DNA of 64,000 bases from Desulfosporosinus nitroreducens. GTDB lineage: Bacteria > Bacillota > Desulfitobacteriia > Desulfitobacteriales > Desulfitobacteriaceae. This document shows, in pieces, positions 16,872 to 28,258 of this stretch (its first letter is position 1; each line of letters begins with the position of its first letter). Both the position numbers and the translations under genes were made by a program. The notes under the pieces are model-generated. The model was not told where the DNA came from and did no database searches. It was given only the letters and a program-made list of their open reading frames with translations. The stretch is from NCBI RefSeq assembly GCF_023897015.1, contig NZ_JAMHFY010000013.1, forward strand, positions 62,001 to 126,000, in the 5' to 3' direction.

Positions 16872-19800
16872 TTGCTAGACGTCAATAACTTCGACCGTAT
16901 GCGTATCGGTTTGGCTTCCCCGGATATGATTCGTGAGTGGTCATTTGGAGAAGTAAAGAAACCTGAAACCATTAACTATCGGACCTTAAAGCCGGAACGT
17001 GAAGGTTTGTTTTGTGAAAAAATCTTTGGCCCTACTCGAGATTGGGAGTGTCATTGCGGAAAATATAAACGGGTTCGTTATAAAGGGATAGTTTGTGATC
17101 GTTGCGGTGTTGAAGTAACCCGTTCAAAAGTTCGCCGTGAGCGTATGGGGCACATAGTTCTTGCTGCACCGGTATCTCATATCTGGTATTTCAAGGGAAT
17201 CCCGAGCCGGATGGGACTACTTTTGGACATGTCTCCTCGCGCTTTGGAAAAAGTCCTCTATTTTGTCTCTTATATTGTGACAGACTCTGGTGATACGTCT
17301 CTAATGAAGAAACAGCTTCTGACAGAAACAGAGTACAGGGAATATCGTGATAAATATGGGGATCGTTTTCAAGCCAGCATGGGAGCGGAAGCGGTTAAAC
17401 AATTGCTCGCCGAGATGGATTTAGACAAATTAAATGAAGAACTGCGAATAGAGCTCAAAGAAGTATCAGGACAGCGGAAAATCCGTGCCATTCGTCGTCT
17501 CGAGGTAGTGGAAGCCTTTAAATCTTCAGGAAACCACCCTGATTGGATGATTATGGACGTTGTCCCTGTGATTCCACCCGAACTGAGACCCATGGTCCAG
17601 TTGGATGGCGGTCGTTTTGCAACGTCGGACCTCAATGATCTCTATCGACGAGTGATTAATAGGAACAACCGCTTAAAGCGTCTCTTGGATCTCGGTGCAC
17701 CAGATATTATCGTGAGAAACGAGAAACGGATGCTCCAGGAAGCGGTTGACGCCTTGATTGACAATGGCCGTCGTGGACGTCCTGTGACTGGGCCGGGAAA
17801 CCGACCGCTTAAGTCTCTCAGCGATATGTTAAAAGGAAAACAAGGTCGTTTCCGACAAAATCTCTTAGGAAAACGTGTTGATTATTCCGGACGTTCCGTT
17901 ATCGTTGTTGGTCCAAATCTTAAGCTTCATCAGTGTGGTCTGCCTAAGGAAATGGCTTTAGAGCTCTTCAAACCCTTCGTGATGAAAAAACTTGTCAATG
18001 AGGGCCATGCACACAATATAAAAAGCGCTAAACGCATGGTTGAGCGGGTGCGGCCTGAGGTGTGGGATGTTCTCGAAGAAGTCATTACCGATCATCCGGT
18101 TCTTCTCAATCGTGCCCCAACCCTTCATCGCTTGGGCATTCAGGCCTTCGAGCCAATCTTAGTTGAGGGTAAAGCTCTACAGATTCACCCGTTGGTTTGT
18201 ACTGCTTACAATGCGGACTTTGACGGAGACCAAATGGCTGTGCACGTTCCACTGTCGGCAGAGGCCCAGTCGGAAGCTAGGTTGTTAATGTTGTCAGCGC
18301 ACAATATTCTGAACCCTAAAGATGGGCGACCAGTGGCCACTCCAACTCAGGATATGGTCTTAGGATCTTATTATCTGACTATGGATCGACCGGGCGCTTT
18401 TGGAGAAGGAAAAATATTCAAAGATTATGATGAGGCAGTTTTTGCTTATGACTCCAAAGCAGTTCACTTGCAGGCCAGTATTAAAGTTCGCCGGGGCGGA
18501 GAACTCTTGGAAACAACCGTTGGTCGATTGATATTCAATTCTGTCATTCCTCCTCAAATTGGTTATTTCAATGAAGTAGTAGGTAAAAAGGGACTCGCCG
18601 ACATTGTAGCTAAAACCTATCGCAAGGCGGGCTATGAAGCGACTGCTAACTTGTTAGACGGGCTAAAGAGTCAAGGGTTTAAATTCTCCACCAGAGCTGG
18701 GATGACGGTCGGGTTGACTGACATTACCGTTCCCAAAGAGAAAACCGAGATTCTTAGCAAAGCAGACATTGCAGTTGCTAAAACTGAACTTCAATATAGA
18801 CGCGGTTTGATCACGAATGAAGAACGTTATAATCTGGTCATTGATACGTGGGCTAAAGCAACTAAAACCGTAACCCAAGCGTTGATGGATACCTTAGATG
18901 TATTTAACCCTGTTTATATGATGGCGACATCAGGGGCCAGAGGAAATATTCAACAGTTGAGACAATTAGCAGGAATGCGGGGACTTATGGCAGACCCGTC
19001 TGGACGGACCATTGAGTTGCCAATTAAGGCTAATTTCCGTGAAGGACTCACAGTTTTAGAGTACTTTATTTCTTCTCACGGTGCACGTAAAGGTCTGGCA
19101 GATACTGCTTTGAGAACGGCTGACTCAGGTTATCTGACCCGTCGATTGGTAGATGTCTCTCAAGACGTGATTGTGCGCGAAGAGGATTGTGGAACATTAA
19201 ACGGCATTATGGTCGAGGATATTAAGGACGGTCCAGAAATAATTGAACCTTTAGTAGATCGTCTTGTCGGGCGCTTTGTATTAGAGGAGTTACACCACCC
19301 GGAAACAGGAGAAGTGCTTGCTGTACCGGATACTGAAATGACAGAAGAACAGGCTGCGGAAATTGCTAAATGCTTTGATACGGCGATAATTCGTTCAGTC
19401 CTAACCTGCAAATCGCGGTACGGAGTCTGCAAGAGATGCTATGGTCGTAACCTGGCTACAGGACGCCCAGTAGAAATGGGAGAGGCAGTAGGGATTATCG
19501 CTGCCCAATCCATTGGAGAACCCGGTACTCAGCTGACCATGCGTACGTTCCACACTGGAGGGGTTGCGGGAGACGATATAACCCAAGGTCTTCCGAGGGT
19601 AGAAGAACTTTTTGAGGCACGTAAACCTAAAGGGCAAGCGATCATCTCAGAAGCAGTTGGAAAAGTGTCAATCAGCGAAGTTAAAGGGCGACGTGAAGTG
19701 GATCTCCTAACTGAAACTGAAGAACACATAGTCTATACGATTCCTTACGGTTCGCGCCTTTGTGTCAAGGAAGGCCAGATGGTCGAAGCTGGGGATGAGT

Positions 19801-20321
19801 TGACTGAAGGAAGTATTAACCCCCATGATATGCTAAAAGTTAAGGGTCAACGCGGTGTTCAGGTCTATCTTCTGGGAGAAGTTCAACGAGTTTACCGACT
19901 CCAAGGGGTAGATATTAACGACAAGCATATTGAAGTAATGGTACGTCAGATGTTACGCAAGGTAAAAATCGACGATGCCGGGGATACAAGTCTGCTTCCT
20001 GGTGGACTGATAGATGTTTTTGATTTCCAAGATGAGAACGCACGAGCTATTGCTGAAGGCGGAGAGCCAGCGGTTGCGCACCCGGTACTTTTAGGAATTA
20101 CCAAAGCCTCATTGGCTACGGACTCATTCCTATCAGCAGCTTCTTTCCAAGAAACTACTCGTGTTCTTACTGAAGCGGCTATAAAAGGAAAAGTAGATCC
20201 TTTGCTTGGATTAAAAGAAAATGTCATTATCGGAAAGTTGATTCCTGCCGGAACAGGCATGTTAAGATATCAAAATGTAAAATCTTTGGAAACAAATCCG
20301 ACCGAATTATTGACACGCTAG
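16872..20321 (+). CDS. rpoC: DNA-directed RNA polymerase subunit beta'
   Basis: Largest polymerase subunit and holder of the catalytic magnesium. The start is TTG at 16872, 9 nt after AAAGGAG. Zinc finger 1 uses C60, C62, C75 and C78 (CHCGKYKR...VCDRCG). The catalytic NADFDGD motif is at 447-453, and the second zinc cluster is [13 protein letters not shown]. Length is 1149 aa, short as in other Firmicutes, without the proteobacterial insert. The bridge and trigger helices precede [13 protein letters not shown]. Confidence 0.98.
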   Translation: MLDVNNFDRMRIGLASPDMIREWSFGEVKKPETINYRTLKPEREGLFCEKIFGPTRDWECHCGKYKRVRYKGIVCDRCGVEVTRSKVRRERMGHIVLAAPVSHIWYFKGIPSRMGLLLDMSPRALEKVLYFVSYIVTDSGDTSLMKKQLLTETEYREYRDKYGDRFQASMGAEAVKQLLAEMDLDKLNEELRIELKEVSGQRKIRAIRRLEVVEAFKSSGNHPDWMIMDVVPVIPPELRPMVQLDGGRFATSDLNDLYRRVINRNNRLKRLLDLGAPDIIVRNEKRMLQEAVDALIDNGRRGRPVTGPGNRPLKSLSDMLKGKQGRFRQNLLGKRVDYSGRSVIVVGPNLKLHQCGLPKEMALELFKPFVMKKLVNEGHAHNIKSAKRMVERVRPEVWDVLEEVITDHPVLLNRAPTLHRLGIQAFEPILVEGKALQIHPLVCTAYNADFDGDQMAVHVPLSAEAQSEARLLMLSAHNILNPKDGRPVATPTQDMVLGSYYLTMDRPGAFGEGKIFKDYDEAVFAYDSKAVHLQASIKVRRGGELLETTVGRLIFNSVIPPQIGYFNEVVGKKGLADIVAKTYRKAGYEATANLLDGLKSQGFKFSTRAGMTVGLTDITVPKEKTEILSKADIAVAKTELQYRRGLITNEERYNLVIDTWAKATKTVTQALMDTLDVFNPVYMMATSGARGNIQQLRQLAGMRGLMADPSGRTIELPIKANFREGLTVLEYFISSHGARKGLADTALRTADSGYLTRRLVDVSQDVIVREEDCGTLNGIMVEDIKDGPEIIEPLVDRLVGRFVLEELHHPETGEVLAVPDTEMTEEQAAEIAKCFDTAIIRSVLTCKSRYGVCKRCYGRNLATGRPVEMGEAVGIIAAQSIGEPGTQLTMRTFHTGGVAGDDITQGLPRVEELFEARKPKGQAIISEAVGKVSISEVKGRREVDLLTETEEHIVYTIPYGSRLCVKEGQMVEAGDELTEGSINPHDMLKVKGQRGVQVYLLGEVQRVYRLQGVDINDKHIEVMVRQMLRKVKIDDAGDTSLLPGGLIDVFDFQDENARAIAEGGEPAVAHPVLLGITKASLATDSFLSAASFQETTRVLTEAAIKGKVDPLLGLKENVIIGKLIPAGTGMLRYQNVKSLETNPTELLTR

Positions 20322-20370
20322 AACTCAAATGCTAAACTACTATAGTGTGATTAAGGGGGAAAGCATTTTG

Positions 20371-20622
20371 ATGCTTGATGAAACCTTCAAACACGCCAAA
20401 CAAAAAACAGTTGGGTTAAAGCAAACCCAACGAGCCCTTGAAAAAGGGTGGGTTCGGCGCGTTTATATGGCCAAAGATGCCGAAACGCATGTTCGTCGCC
20501 CTATTCTTGAATGGTGCGAGAGTCATAGCGTGGAGTGCGTTGAAGTTCCTACTATGAGGGAATTAGGGAAAGCGTGCGGGATTGAAGTAGGCACAGCAAT
20601 AGCGGCCATATTGCAAGAGTAA
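20371..20622 (+). CDS. rplGB: L7Ae-family ribosomal protein (YbxF-like)
   Basis: Small K-turn RNA-binding protein of the L7Ae/L30e fold. The 83-residue length matches the YbxF proteins found between rpoC and rpsL in Firmicutes. The CGIEVGTAIAAIL tail and KACGIEVG stretch are family-typical. ATG 20371 was chosen because AAGGGGGAAAG lies 7 nt upstream; the frame is open to 20329 but those residues are unconserved. The physiological RNA target is uncertain. Confidence 0.9.
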   Translation: MLDETFKHAKQKTVGLKQTQRALEKGWVRRVYMAKDAETHVRRPILEWCESHSVECVEVPTMRELGKACGIEVGTAIAAILQE

Positions 20623-20724
20623 CGCCCGTCTGGCTACCCAATAAAGCTGAGTTTGGAATTGCTTGTTAAATGCTGCAGCAAGCAATTCCTTGTATATTGA
20701 TTTCATTAGAAAGGAGGCGGAGAC

Positions 20725-21144
20725 ATGCCGACAATTAATCAACTTATCCGTAAGGGACGTGCCACAATCGAACAAAAATCAACAGCTCCGGCTTTACAGT
20801 GGGGCTATAACTCACTTAAACGTAAGCAATATCCCTCAGGAGGATCCCCTCAAAAGCGAGGAGTTTGTACTAGGGTTTATACTACTACTCCTAAAAAACC
20901 TAACTCAGCACTCCGGAAGGTTGCTCGTGTGCGTTTAACTAATGGGCTTGAGGTAACCACCTATATTCCTGGAATCGGACACAACTTACAAGAACACTCC
21001 GTGGTTCTTATTCGTGGCGGTCGTGTTAAGGACATTCCTGGTGTGCGTTATCACGTTATTCGTGGTGCTTTGGACACAACTGCTGTTCAAAAACGTTCGC
21101 AAGGTCGTTCGAAGTATGGTGCAAAACGTCCTAAGAAAGCCTAA
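20725..21144 (+). CDS. rpsL: 30S ribosomal protein S12
   Basis: Decoding-centre protein. [16 protein letters not shown] has lysine, not a resistance substitution, at the streptomycin-critical position; [17 protein letters not shown] is also wild-type. The 139-residue length is normal for Gram-positives. AAAGGAGGCGG precedes the ATG. First gene of the str cluster rpsL-rpsG-fusA-tuf. Confidence 0.97.
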   Translation: MPTINQLIRKGRATIEQKSTAPALQWGYNSLKRKQYPSGGSPQKRGVCTRVYTTTPKKPNSALRKVARVRLTNGLEVTTYIPGIGHNLQEHSVVLIRGGRVKDIPGVRYHVIRGALDTTAVQKRSQGRSKYGAKRPKKA

Positions 21145-21201
21145 TAAGGACTCTTGAATTGTCTCGAATTGTTAATATTATGATACAAAGGAGGTTACCA
21201 A

Positions 21202-21672
21202 ATGCCACGTAAAGGATATGTTGCCAAACGCGATGTTCTGCCAGATCCGATTTACAAGAATCAAACTCTAACCAAGTTTATCAATCAAATTATGTTAGAT
21301 GGTAAAAAGGGAACGGCTGAAGCAATTTGCTACGGCGCATTTAATATGATTCAGGAAAAGTCTGGCAAAGATCCCCTTGAAGTCTTCAGTACTGCGCTAA
21401 AGAATGTTATGCCGGTATTGGAAGTAAAGGCACGCCGTGTTGGGGGAGCAAACTATCAAGTTCCTATCGAAGTACGTGCTGAACGTCGTACTACACTAGC
21501 TCTGCGTTGGCTTGTCGCTATGGCTCGTAAACGGGGCGAGAAGACAATGCAAGAGAAGATTGCCGGAGAGTTACTTGATGCCTCTAACAATACAGGGGGT
21601 TCAGTAAAGAAAAAAGATGATATGCACAAAATGGCTGAAGCAAATAAGGCTTTTGCGCATTACAAATGGTAA
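21202..21672 (+). CDS. rpsG: 30S ribosomal protein S7
   Basis: Primary 16S rRNA-binding protein that nucleates the 30S head and contacts E-site tRNA. 156 residues, starting [18 protein letters not shown]. The conserved [16 protein letters not shown] and [17 protein letters not shown] segments are present. AAAGGAGG lies upstream, 57 nt after rpsL. In other bacteria S7 represses its own operon; the sequence gives no clear sign of that here. Confidence 0.97.
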   Translation: MPRKGYVAKRDVLPDPIYKNQTLTKFINQIMLDGKKGTAEAICYGAFNMIQEKSGKDPLEVFSTALKNVMPVLEVKARRVGGANYQVPIEVRAERRTTLALRWLVAMARKRGEKTMQEKIAGELLDASNNTGGSVKKKDDMHKMAEANKAFAHYKW

Positions 21673-21711
21673 TTTGAGACACACTGATTTTGACAGAAAG
21701 GGGGATTCTCA

Positions 21712-23790
21712 ATGGCAAGACAATTTTCACTAGAAAATACGCGCAATATAGGAATTATGGCTCATATTGACGCAGGAAAAACGACAACAACTGAACGTAT
21801 CCTTTTTTATACCGGACGTGTGCATAAAATTGGGGAAGTTCATGATGGCGCTGCGACGATGGACTGGATGGTGCAGGAGCAAGAACGCGGTATTACTATC
21901 ACCTCTGCGGCTACAACATGCCAATGGAAAAACAACCGGATTAATATCATTGACACACCAGGGCACGTGGACTTCACTGTGGAAGTTGAACGCTCCTTGC
22001 GTGTACTAGACGGTGCTGTAGCAGTGTTTTGTTCAGTCGGTGGCGTAGAGCCTCAATCGGAGACTGTATGGCGTCAAGCGGATAAATACAAAGTTCCGCG
22101 GATCGCTTTTATTAACAAAATGGATCGATTGGGTGCGGATTTCTTCCGCGGAGTTTCCATGATAACTGACCGATTGGGTGCTAACCCTGTACCGATCCAA
22201 TTGCCGATTGGTGTTGAGGAAAACTTCAAAGGAATTGTCGACCTAGTGACAATGACATCGACAATCTATACAGATGACCTAGGTACGACTGAAGAGCATA
22301 GTGCGATCCCAGAAGACCTAGCTGAATTAGCCAGCGAATACCGTGAAAAGTTAATTGAAGCGGTTTCTGAAACAAGCGAAGAACTCATGATGAAGTATCT
22401 TGAAGGGGAAGCACTCACAGAACAAGAAATTCGCGACGGCATACGCCGCGGAGTCATAGGGAACAAATTTATCCCGGTCATTTGTGGTTCTGCATTCAAG
22501 AACAAAGGAGTTCAACCTTTGCTGGATGCTGTAGTTGATTATATGCCATCTCCATTAGATGTACCGCCAATTAACGGAGTACATCCTGATACCGGGGCAG
22601 AAGATCAGCGGACAGCCTCAGATACTGAACCTTTCTCCGCTTTGGCATTTAAGATCATGGCTGACCCATTTGTGGGTAAACTTGCATTCTTCCGGGTCTA
22701 TTCTGGAGTTTTAGGTGCCGGTTCTTACGTCTACAACTCGACTAAGGGCAAGCGCGAACGCATCGGACGGATCCTCCAAATGCATGCCAACCACCGCGAA
22801 GATATACAAGAAGTGCGTTCAGGTGATATCGCTGCAGCCGTCGGATTAAAGGATACCTCGACAGGGGATACCTTATGCGACGAGAAGACTCCAATCATTC
22901 TGGAGAAAATGGTATTCCCAGAGCCTGTTATCTCTGTATCGATTGAGCCTAAGACTAAAGCCGACCAAGAAAAAATGGGCGGGGCACTCGGCCGTTTGGC
23001 TGAAGAAGATCCGACCTTTAGAATGCACACCGATACAGAAACTGGGCAGACGATTATCGAAGGAATGGGTGAACTTCATCTGGAGATTATCGTTGACCGC
23101 TTACAGCGAGAATTCAAGGTACAATGTGATGTAGGTCGTCCACAAGTTGCTTATAAAGAAACCATTCGGAAGACTGTTAAGTCCGAAGGGAAATTTGTTC
23201 GCCAGTCTGGTGGACGCGGTCAATATGGACACTGTTGGATCGAGTTGGAACCTCTTGAGCCCGGTAGCGGTTTCGAATTCGTTAACAAGGTAGTCGGAGG
23301 AGTTATACCTCGGGAATACATTAATCCGATTGGAGCCGGTATCGAAGAAGCGATGCAAAATGGTATTCTTGCTGGCTATCCTCTGCTTGACATGCGTGCT
23401 ACAGTGTATGACGGTTCTTACCATGATGTTGACTCTTCAGAAATGGCCTTTAAGATTGCTGGATCTATGGCATTTAAAGCCGGTGCACTCAAAGCTGATC
23501 CTGCGATCATCGAACCGATCGAGAAAATCGAAGTGACAGTTCCTGAAGAATATATGGGAGATGTCATTGGAGATATAAGCTCACGTCGTGGTCGGATTGA
23601 AGGAATGGAAGCGCGTGGCAATACTCAAGTTGTTCGTGGATTTGTTCCACTTTCCGAAATGTTCGGGTATTCAACCGACTTACGCTCAGCAACTCAAGGC
23701 CGTGGAGTCTATGTGATGCAGTTCGATCATTATGAAGAAGTCCCAAAAGGCATTGCGGATGGCATTATTGCTAAGCGCCAAGGGTCATAG
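21712..23790 (+). CDS. fusA: Elongation factor G
   Basis: GTPase that drives translocation of tRNA and mRNA through the ribosome. The G domain is intact: [15 protein letters not shown] (P-loop), [10 protein letters not shown] (switch I), [15 protein letters not shown] (G3) and [10 protein letters not shown] (G4). Domains II to V follow, with 692 residues in total, as expected. AAAGGGGGATT lies upstream. No fusidic-acid-type alteration can be called without alignment. Confidence 0.98.
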   Translation: MARQFSLENTRNIGIMAHIDAGKTTTTERILFYTGRVHKIGEVHDGAATMDWMVQEQERGITITSAATTCQWKNNRINIIDTPGHVDFTVEVERSLRVLDGAVAVFCSVGGVEPQSETVWRQADKYKVPRIAFINKMDRLGADFFRGVSMITDRLGANPVPIQLPIGVEENFKGIVDLVTMTSTIYTDDLGTTEEHSAIPEDLAELASEYREKLIEAVSETSEELMMKYLEGEALTEQEIRDGIRRGVIGNKFIPVICGSAFKNKGVQPLLDAVVDYMPSPLDVPPINGVHPDTGAEDQRTASDTEPFSALAFKIMADPFVGKLAFFRVYSGVLGAGSYVYNSTKGKRERIGRILQMHANHREDIQEVRSGDIAAAVGLKDTSTGDTLCDEKTPIILEKMVFPEPVISVSIEPKTKADQEKMGGALGRLAEEDPTFRMHTDTETGQTIIEGMGELHLEIIVDRLQREFKVQCDVGRPQVAYKETIRKTVKSEGKFVRQSGGRGQYGHCWIELEPLEPGSGFEFVNKVVGGVIPREYINPIGAGIEEAMQNGILAGYPLLDMRATVYDGSYHDVDSSEMAFKIAGSMAFKAGALKADPAIIEPIEKIEVTVPEEYMGDVIGDISSRRGRIEGMEARGNTQVVRGFVPLSEMFGYSTDLRSATQGRGVYVMQFDHYEEVPKGIADGIIAKRQGS

Positions 23791-23799
23791 GCGAAGTTT

Positions 23800-23840
23800 G
23801 AGGCGCGAAGCACGAGCTTTTGTTCGGGCTTCGTAACCTC
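23800..23840 (+). promoter_or_regulatory. Hairpin between fusA and tuf
   Basis: An interrupted stem: GAGG/CCTC, CGAAGC/GCTTCG and CGA/TCG enclose a short loop. It has no T-tract, so it is more likely an RNA-processing or regulatory structure than a terminator. Confidence 0.45.
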
Positions 23841-23883
23841 CCTGAATCATATAACTTTATAGTATATTAAAGGAGTGATTAAA

Positions 23884-25086
23884 ATGGGAAAAGCTAAATA
23901 CGAACGTACAAAACCACATGTTAACGTAGGAACCATTGGTCACGTTGACCATGGTAAAACTACTACGACAGCGGCAATCACCGTTGTTCTTTCAAAACAC
24001 GGCGGCGCTGTAGCTACAGCGTTTGACCAAATCGACAAGGCTCCTGAGGAACGCGAACGCGGAATCACCATTTCCACTGCACACGTTGAGTATGAGACTG
24101 AAAATCGTCACTATGCACACGTGGACTGCCCAGGACACGCTGACTATGTTAAAAACATGATCACTGGTGCTGCTCAAATGGACGGAGCGATCCTCTGTGT
24201 TTCTGCCGCTGACGGCCCTATGCCACAAACCCGTGAACATATTCTCTTGGCTCGCCAAGTAGGTGTTCCTAGTATTGTAGTTTGGCTTAATAAGGTAGAC
24301 ATGGTTGATGATGAAGAGCTAATCGAGCTCGTTGAAATGGAGCTTCGGGAACTCTTAACTGCCCAGGAGTATGATGGTGACAATGTTCCTATCATTCCTG
24401 GTTCTGGTCTAAAAGCCCTTCAATGCGGTTGCGGAAAACGTGATTGCGAATGGTGCGGCAAGATCTGGAATCTCATGGATGCTGTTGATTCCTATATCCC
24501 AACTCCAGAGCGTGACACTGACAAGCCTTTCTTAATGCCTGTCGAGGATGTCTTCACAATTACTGGACGTGGAACGGTTGCTACAGGTCGTGTTGACCGT
24601 GGTAGAGTTAAAGTCGGTGACGAGGTTGAAATCGTTGGTTTGACTGACACTGCCCGTAAGACTGTCGTAACAGGCGTAGAGATGTTCCGTAAACTCCTTG
24701 ATTCAGCTCAAGCTGGAGATAACATTGGAGCTCTCCTTCGTGGAGTTGAGCGTAAAGATATTGAGCGCGGACAGGTTTTGGCAAAAGCCGGATCAATCAA
24801 GCCTCACACCAAGTTCTCTGGTGAAGTATACGTTCTTAATAAAGAAGAAGGTGGCCGTCATACGCCGTTCTTCCATAACTATCGCCCACAATTTTACTTC
24901 CGCACAACAGATGTAACTGGAGTAATCACTCTTCCAGAGGGCACTGAAATGGTTATGCCTGGCGACCGTGTAACGATTGAAGTTGAACTTATCACTCCAA
25001 TCGCTATGGAAGAAGGACTTCGCTTTGCTATCCGTGAAGGTGGCCGTACTGTTGGTTCAGGTATCGTTGCAAAAATTAACAGCTAA
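23884..25086 (+). CDS. tuf: Elongation factor Tu, with four-cysteine insertion
   Basis: GTPase that delivers aminoacyl-tRNA to the ribosome. P-loop [15 protein letters not shown], switch [25 protein letters not shown] and NKVDMVDD are canonical. ATG 23884 follows AAAGGAGTG by 6 nt and gives 400 residues. Unlike E. coli and B. subtilis EF-Tu as I remember them, the end of the G domain has about 5 extra residues and four cysteines (C181, C183, C188, C191) in the pattern CxCx4CxxC, between GLKAL and the [13 protein letters not shown] linker. This could bind a metal. Domains II and III look normal. Confidence 0.97.
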   Translation: MGKAKYERTKPHVNVGTIGHVDHGKTTTTAAITVVLSKHGGAVATAFDQIDKAPEERERGITISTAHVEYETENRHYAHVDCPGHADYVKNMITGAAQMDGAILCVSAADGPMPQTREHILLARQVGVPSIVVWLNKVDMVDDEELIELVEMELRELLTAQEYDGDNVPIIPGSGLKALQCGCGKRDCEWCGKIWNLMDAVDSYIPTPERDTDKPFLMPVEDVFTITGRGTVATGRVDRGRVKVGDEVEIVGLTDTARKTVVTGVEMFRKLLDSAQAGDNIGALLRGVERKDIERGQVLAKAGSIKPHTKFSGEVYVLNKEEGGRHTPFFHNYRPQFYFRTTDVTGVITLPEGTEMVMPGDRVTIEVELITPIAMEEGLRFAIREGGRTVGSGIVAKINS

Positions 25087-25102
25087 GAAATATTTTTTAG
25101 AC

Positions 25103-25143
25103 TTAATGACGAGAGGAAAAGTCACTTTTCCTCTCGTCATTAA
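25103..25143. terminator. 19-bp perfect hairpin after tuf
   Basis: 25103-25121 pairs without mismatch with 25125-25143 around a 3-nt loop. There is no T-tract on the + side, so termination would be non-classical; it could also be an RNA-stability or processing element. It separates the str cluster from the S10 cluster. Confidence 0.6.
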
Positions 25144-25205
25144 AAGCCAGTCAGTATTCGCCAGTTGACGGAAGGTTGGATTAAATAAGAAACACACTTA
25201 TCCGG

Positions 25206-25227
25206 CCTCCGACATCTGACCTCTGAC
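25206..25227. repeat. Short degenerate repeat also seen near 53652
   Basis: The strand complementary to CCTCCGACATCTGACCTC reads GAGGTCAGATGTCGGAGG, a repeat of (A/G)GTC-(G/A)GA units. A related run, AGAAGTCGGAGGTCAGAAG, occurs at 53652-53670. The remainder of the rpsJ leader (25144-25330) contains a small hairpin CCCGT/ACGGG and no clear promoter. Confidence 0.4.
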
Positions 25228-25330
25228 ACCAGGAATGGCGTAAAAGGTTGCTGGACGAGTGACTCCGCTTGGTCAGGGAATTTTTATGCTCGAAACCCGT
25301 ATAACGGGAATTATGAGGAGGTTGTAACTT

Positions 25331-25636
25331 ATGAGCCAGAAGATCAGAATTCGGCTTAAAGCATTTGATCACAAAACACTTGACCAATCAGCAGAACGCA
25401 TAGTTGAAACTGCAAAACGTACGGGCGCACAGGTTAGTGGACCAATTCCTCTTCCAACAGAGAAAAGCATCTACACCATTTTGCGCTCGCCACATGTCAA
25501 TAAAGATTCACGGGAACAATTTGAGATGCGCACTCATAAACGCCTAATTGATATTCTTGAACCGACGCCTAAGACGGTGGATGCGCTCATGCGCTTAGAT
25601 CTGCCAGCCGGTGTGGATATCGAAATTAAGTTGTAA
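25331..25636 (+). CDS. rpsJ: 30S ribosomal protein S10
   Basis: First gene of the S10 cluster. The 101-residue protein starts [15 protein letters not shown] and contains [30 protein letters not shown]-type family sequence, with the long loop that reaches into the 30S head. As NusE it also takes part in antitermination with NusB. GAGGAGG precedes the ATG. A 170-nt leader separates it from rplC. Confidence 0.97.
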   Translation: MSQKIRIRLKAFDHKTLDQSAERIVETAKRTGAQVSGPIPLPTEKSIYTILRSPHVNKDSREQFEMRTHKRLIDILEPTPKTVDALMRLDLPAGVDIEIKL

Positions 25637-25675
25637 TTGGCTAAAATTAGAGTAGCAAATCATTTAACTTTGTGA

Positions 25676-25734
25676 TATACTATCGTTATGTTTGTTGTGC
25701 GAAACACCCGGTAGCGTGGAGTTGCTGTCGGGTG
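25676..25734 (+). promoter_or_regulatory. Possible internal promoter and hairpin before rplC
   Basis: TGATATACT (25673-25681) is an extended -10 sequence with a weak -35. A stem follows: CACCCG and AGC (25705-25715) pair with GCT and CGGGTG (25724-25734). The leader may be a ribosomal-protein binding site or an internal start site. Confidence 0.4.
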
Positions 25735-25815
25735 GCTGGCATAATATAAATAAAATAGCGCTCTCGTGCTCTAGAGGAATCTAGCGCACTTCAAAGCGTT
25801 TAGGAGGTGGCATTC

Positions 25816-26445
25816 GTGTCAAAAGGAATTTTAGGTAAAAAAATTGGTATGACTCAGGTTTTTACAGCTGAAGGACGTGTGGTTCCGGTTACTGTCGTTG
25901 AAGCGGGTCCTTGCCCGGTGGTGCAGAAGAAAACGATTGCAACAGATGGCTACAACGCTATCCAAGTGGGTTTTTCTATCCTTCGCGATGGCTTGAGTAA
26001 TAAGCCTCGAAAAGGGCATTTTCAAAAGGCTTCTCTTAAGCCTATGAGATATGTTCGTGAGTTCAGAGTCAATGATGTCGAGAGCTATGAAGTTGGGCAA
26101 GAAGTGACTGTAGATCTGTTCGCAGTTGGCGACAAAGTTGATGTTGTAGGTACTTCTAAAGGGAAAGGGTTTGCCGGTATGATCAAGCGTCATAACGCAA
26201 GTCGCGGACCGATGGCACATGGATCCAAGTATCATCGTCGTTCAGGTTCCCTTGGCGCGAAAGGCCCGGCTCGAGTATTTAAAGGTCGTGAGTTGCCAGG
26301 ACGTATGGGTGGCGAACGTGTAACAGTACAAAACCTGGAAGTTATCCGGGTTGATATGGATAAAAACTTGATCTTGATTAAAGGGGCTCTCCCTGGAGCG
26401 AATAAGTCGTTGCTCATTCTGAAGCCTTCTGTCAAGGCGAAGTAA
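25816..26445 (+). CDS. rplC: 50S ribosomal protein L3
   Basis: Early-assembly large-subunit protein near the peptidyl-transferase centre. Starts [16 protein letters not shown] at GTG 25816, which is 8 nt after AGGAGG; the GTG at 25807 overlaps the ribosome site and is unlikely. 209 residues. The [24 protein letters not shown] loop, which reaches towards the A site, is conserved. Confidence 0.96.
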   Translation: MSKGILGKKIGMTQVFTAEGRVVPVTVVEAGPCPVVQKKTIATDGYNAIQVGFSILRDGLSNKPRKGHFQKASLKPMRYVREFRVNDVESYEVGQEVTVDLFAVGDKVDVVGTSKGKGFAGMIKRHNASRGPMAHGSKYHRRSGSLGAKGPARVFKGRELPGRMGGERVTVQNLEVIRVDMDKNLILIKGALPGANKSLLILKPSVKAK

Positions 26446-26468
26446 CACTGGGAAAGGAGGAATAAGCA

Positions 26469-27092
26469 ATGCCGAAAGTTCAAGTAGTAAATATGCAAGG
26501 CGCAGCTGTCGGAGAAATTGAACTCAGTGAAAATGTGTTTGGAATTACTCCGAATGTCCACGTTCTTCACTCAGCAGTTGTCTCGCAATTAGCAGGAGAA
26601 AGACGGGGAACTCAGTCTGCTTTGTTACGCGGTGAAGTTCGCGGAGGTGGACGCAAACCGTGGCGTCAAAAAGGAACGGGCCGTGCACGTTCTGGAAGTA
26701 CGCGCTCTCCATTGTGGAGGGGCGGCGGTGTAATCTTCGCTCCTAAACCACGTAAATATGGTTTTAAATTACCTAAAAAAGTACGCAGATTAGCTTTGTA
26801 CTCGGCGCTCTCTTCGAAAGTCTTAGAGCAACAGCTGATTGTCCTTGATGATTTAAGCATAAATGAGGCAAAAACGCGAGAGGTTGTTCAAGTGCTCAAA
26901 GCTCTTAATATTGATAAGAAGGCTATGATTGTGATGGATAATGCTGATGAGGCAATATTCCGTTCAGCCCGTAATATCGAGGGTGTAAAAGCAATGGATG
27001 TAGCTGGAATGAATGTTTTCGACCTGCTCCATCATGACATTCTAGTGATGACCAAAGCGGCAGTAACTAAAGCAGAGGAGGTGTTAGCGTAA
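26469..27092 (+). CDS. rplD: 50S ribosomal protein L4
   Basis: Lines the peptide exit tunnel through its extended loop, here [20 protein letters not shown], where macrolide-related changes are known in other species. The sequence looks unaltered. 207 residues. The last base of its stop codon TAA is the first base of the rplW ATG, so translation is coupled. In E. coli L4 represses the S10 operon; that is not shown here. Confidence 0.96.
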   Translation: MPKVQVVNMQGAAVGEIELSENVFGITPNVHVLHSAVVSQLAGERRGTQSALLRGEVRGGGRKPWRQKGTGRARSGSTRSPLWRGGGVIFAPKPRKYGFKLPKKVRRLALYSALSSKVLEQQLIVLDDLSINEAKTREVVQVLKALNIDKKAMIVMDNADEAIFRSARNIEGVKAMDVAGMNVFDLLHHDILVMTKAAVTKAEEVLA

Positions 27093-27379
27093 TGCGCGAC
27101 GCACGAGATGTCCTCAAAAGTCCGGTGATATCTGAGAAGTCCGTAGGACTTGTTGAAGAAAACAAATACACCTTCTGGGTAAATCCAGCTGCGAACAAGA
27201 TTGAAATCAAAGCTGCGGTGGAAAAGATGTTTAAAGTATCCGTAGTGGAAATCCGTACATTATCCGTAAAAGGTAAAATGAAGCGGGTTGGGAAATATCT
27301 TGGTAAAACATCGAACCGTAAAAAAGCGATTGCTACGCTTAAAGCTGGAGATAAGATTGAAAACTTCGCGGGCCTGTAA
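27092..27379 (+). CDS. rplW: 50S ribosomal protein L23
   Basis: Sits at the tunnel exit and docks trigger factor and the signal recognition particle. 95 residues, starting [17 protein letters not shown]. Its KMFKVSVVEIRTLSVKGKMKR-type loop is typical. The ATG overlaps the rplD stop by one nucleotide. Confidence 0.96.
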   Translation: MRDARDVLKSPVISEKSVGLVEENKYTFWVNPAANKIEIKAAVEKMFKVSVVEIRTLSVKGKMKRVGKYLGKTSNRKKAIATLKAGDKIENFAGL

Positions 27380-27412
27380 GCAGCTTGAAGCAAAGGAGGA
27401 TAATGAAGACCT

Positions 27413-28240
27413 ATGGCAATAAAGACTTATAAACCTACCTCTCCAAGCCGTCGAAATATGACTGGTTCGACGTATGAAGAGATCACCAGAACTGAACCTG
27501 AGCGCTCTTTAGTCAAGCCTTTGACTAAGAAAGCGGGTCGTAACAACGACGGTCGCTTGAGTGTTCGCCATAAAGGCGGCGGACATAAGCGAAAGCTTCG
27601 TATCATTGACTTTAAGCGCAATAAAGATGGAATTCCTGCTCGTGTTGCGAGTATTGAATATGATCCAAATCGTTCAGCTAACATTGCATTGTTGTTTTAT
27701 CAAGATGGCTTTAAAACCTATATTTTAGCGCCCAATGGCTTGAGCGTTGATCAGATGGTTGTTTCTGGTCCAGACTCTGACATTAAAGTAGGCAACTGCT
27801 TACCGCTTCAGAACATTCCAGTCGGTACTTTGTTACACAACATCGAAATGAAACCTGGCAAGGGTGGACAAATGGTCCGCTCAGCTGGTGGATCAGCTCA
27901 ACTTATGGCTAAAGAAGGATCTTATGCAACATTAAGACTCCCATCGGGCGAGATGCGAATGATCCGTATTGAGTGCCGAGCAACCATCGGTGAAGTGGGA
28001 AATCTTGACCATGAGAATATTAATATCGGTAAAGCCGGCAGATCACGCTGGATGGGCATTCGTCCTACAGTCCGCGGATCTGTAATGAACCCTGTGGATC
28101 ACCCGCACGGTGGTGGTGAAGGTCGTAACTCAATAGGTCGCAACCCATGTACTCCTTGGGGAAAACCAGCTCTGGGTGCAAAAACCCGCAAGAAGAAGAA
28201 TCCGTCGAATCGCTTTATTGTGAAGCGGCGTAGTAAGTAG
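27413..28240 (+). CDS. rplB: 50S ribosomal protein L2
   Basis: Core 23S rRNA-binding protein needed for subunit joining and peptidyl-transferase activity. 275 residues, starting [17 protein letters not shown]. The C-terminal [14 protein letters not shown] motif contains the conserved histidine near the catalytic centre. AAAGGAGG lies upstream. Next in order is rpsS, as in the standard S10 operon. Confidence 0.97.
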   Translation: MAIKTYKPTSPSRRNMTGSTYEEITRTEPERSLVKPLTKKAGRNNDGRLSVRHKGGGHKRKLRIIDFKRNKDGIPARVASIEYDPNRSANIALLFYQDGFKTYILAPNGLSVDQMVVSGPDSDIKVGNCLPLQNIPVGTLLHNIEMKPGKGGQMVRSAGGSAQLMAKEGSYATLRLPSGEMRMIRIECRATIGEVGNLDHENINIGKAGRSRWMGIRPTVRGSVMNPVDHPHGGGEGRNSIGRNPCTPWGKPALGAKTRKKKNPSNRFIVKRRSK

Positions 28241-28258
28241 TCGAAAGGAGGCCCATGA

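Noticed and set aside
25165-25191. Promoter candidate TTGACG...TAAGAA before rpsJ
   Set aside because: The spacer is only 15 bp and the -10 match is weak.
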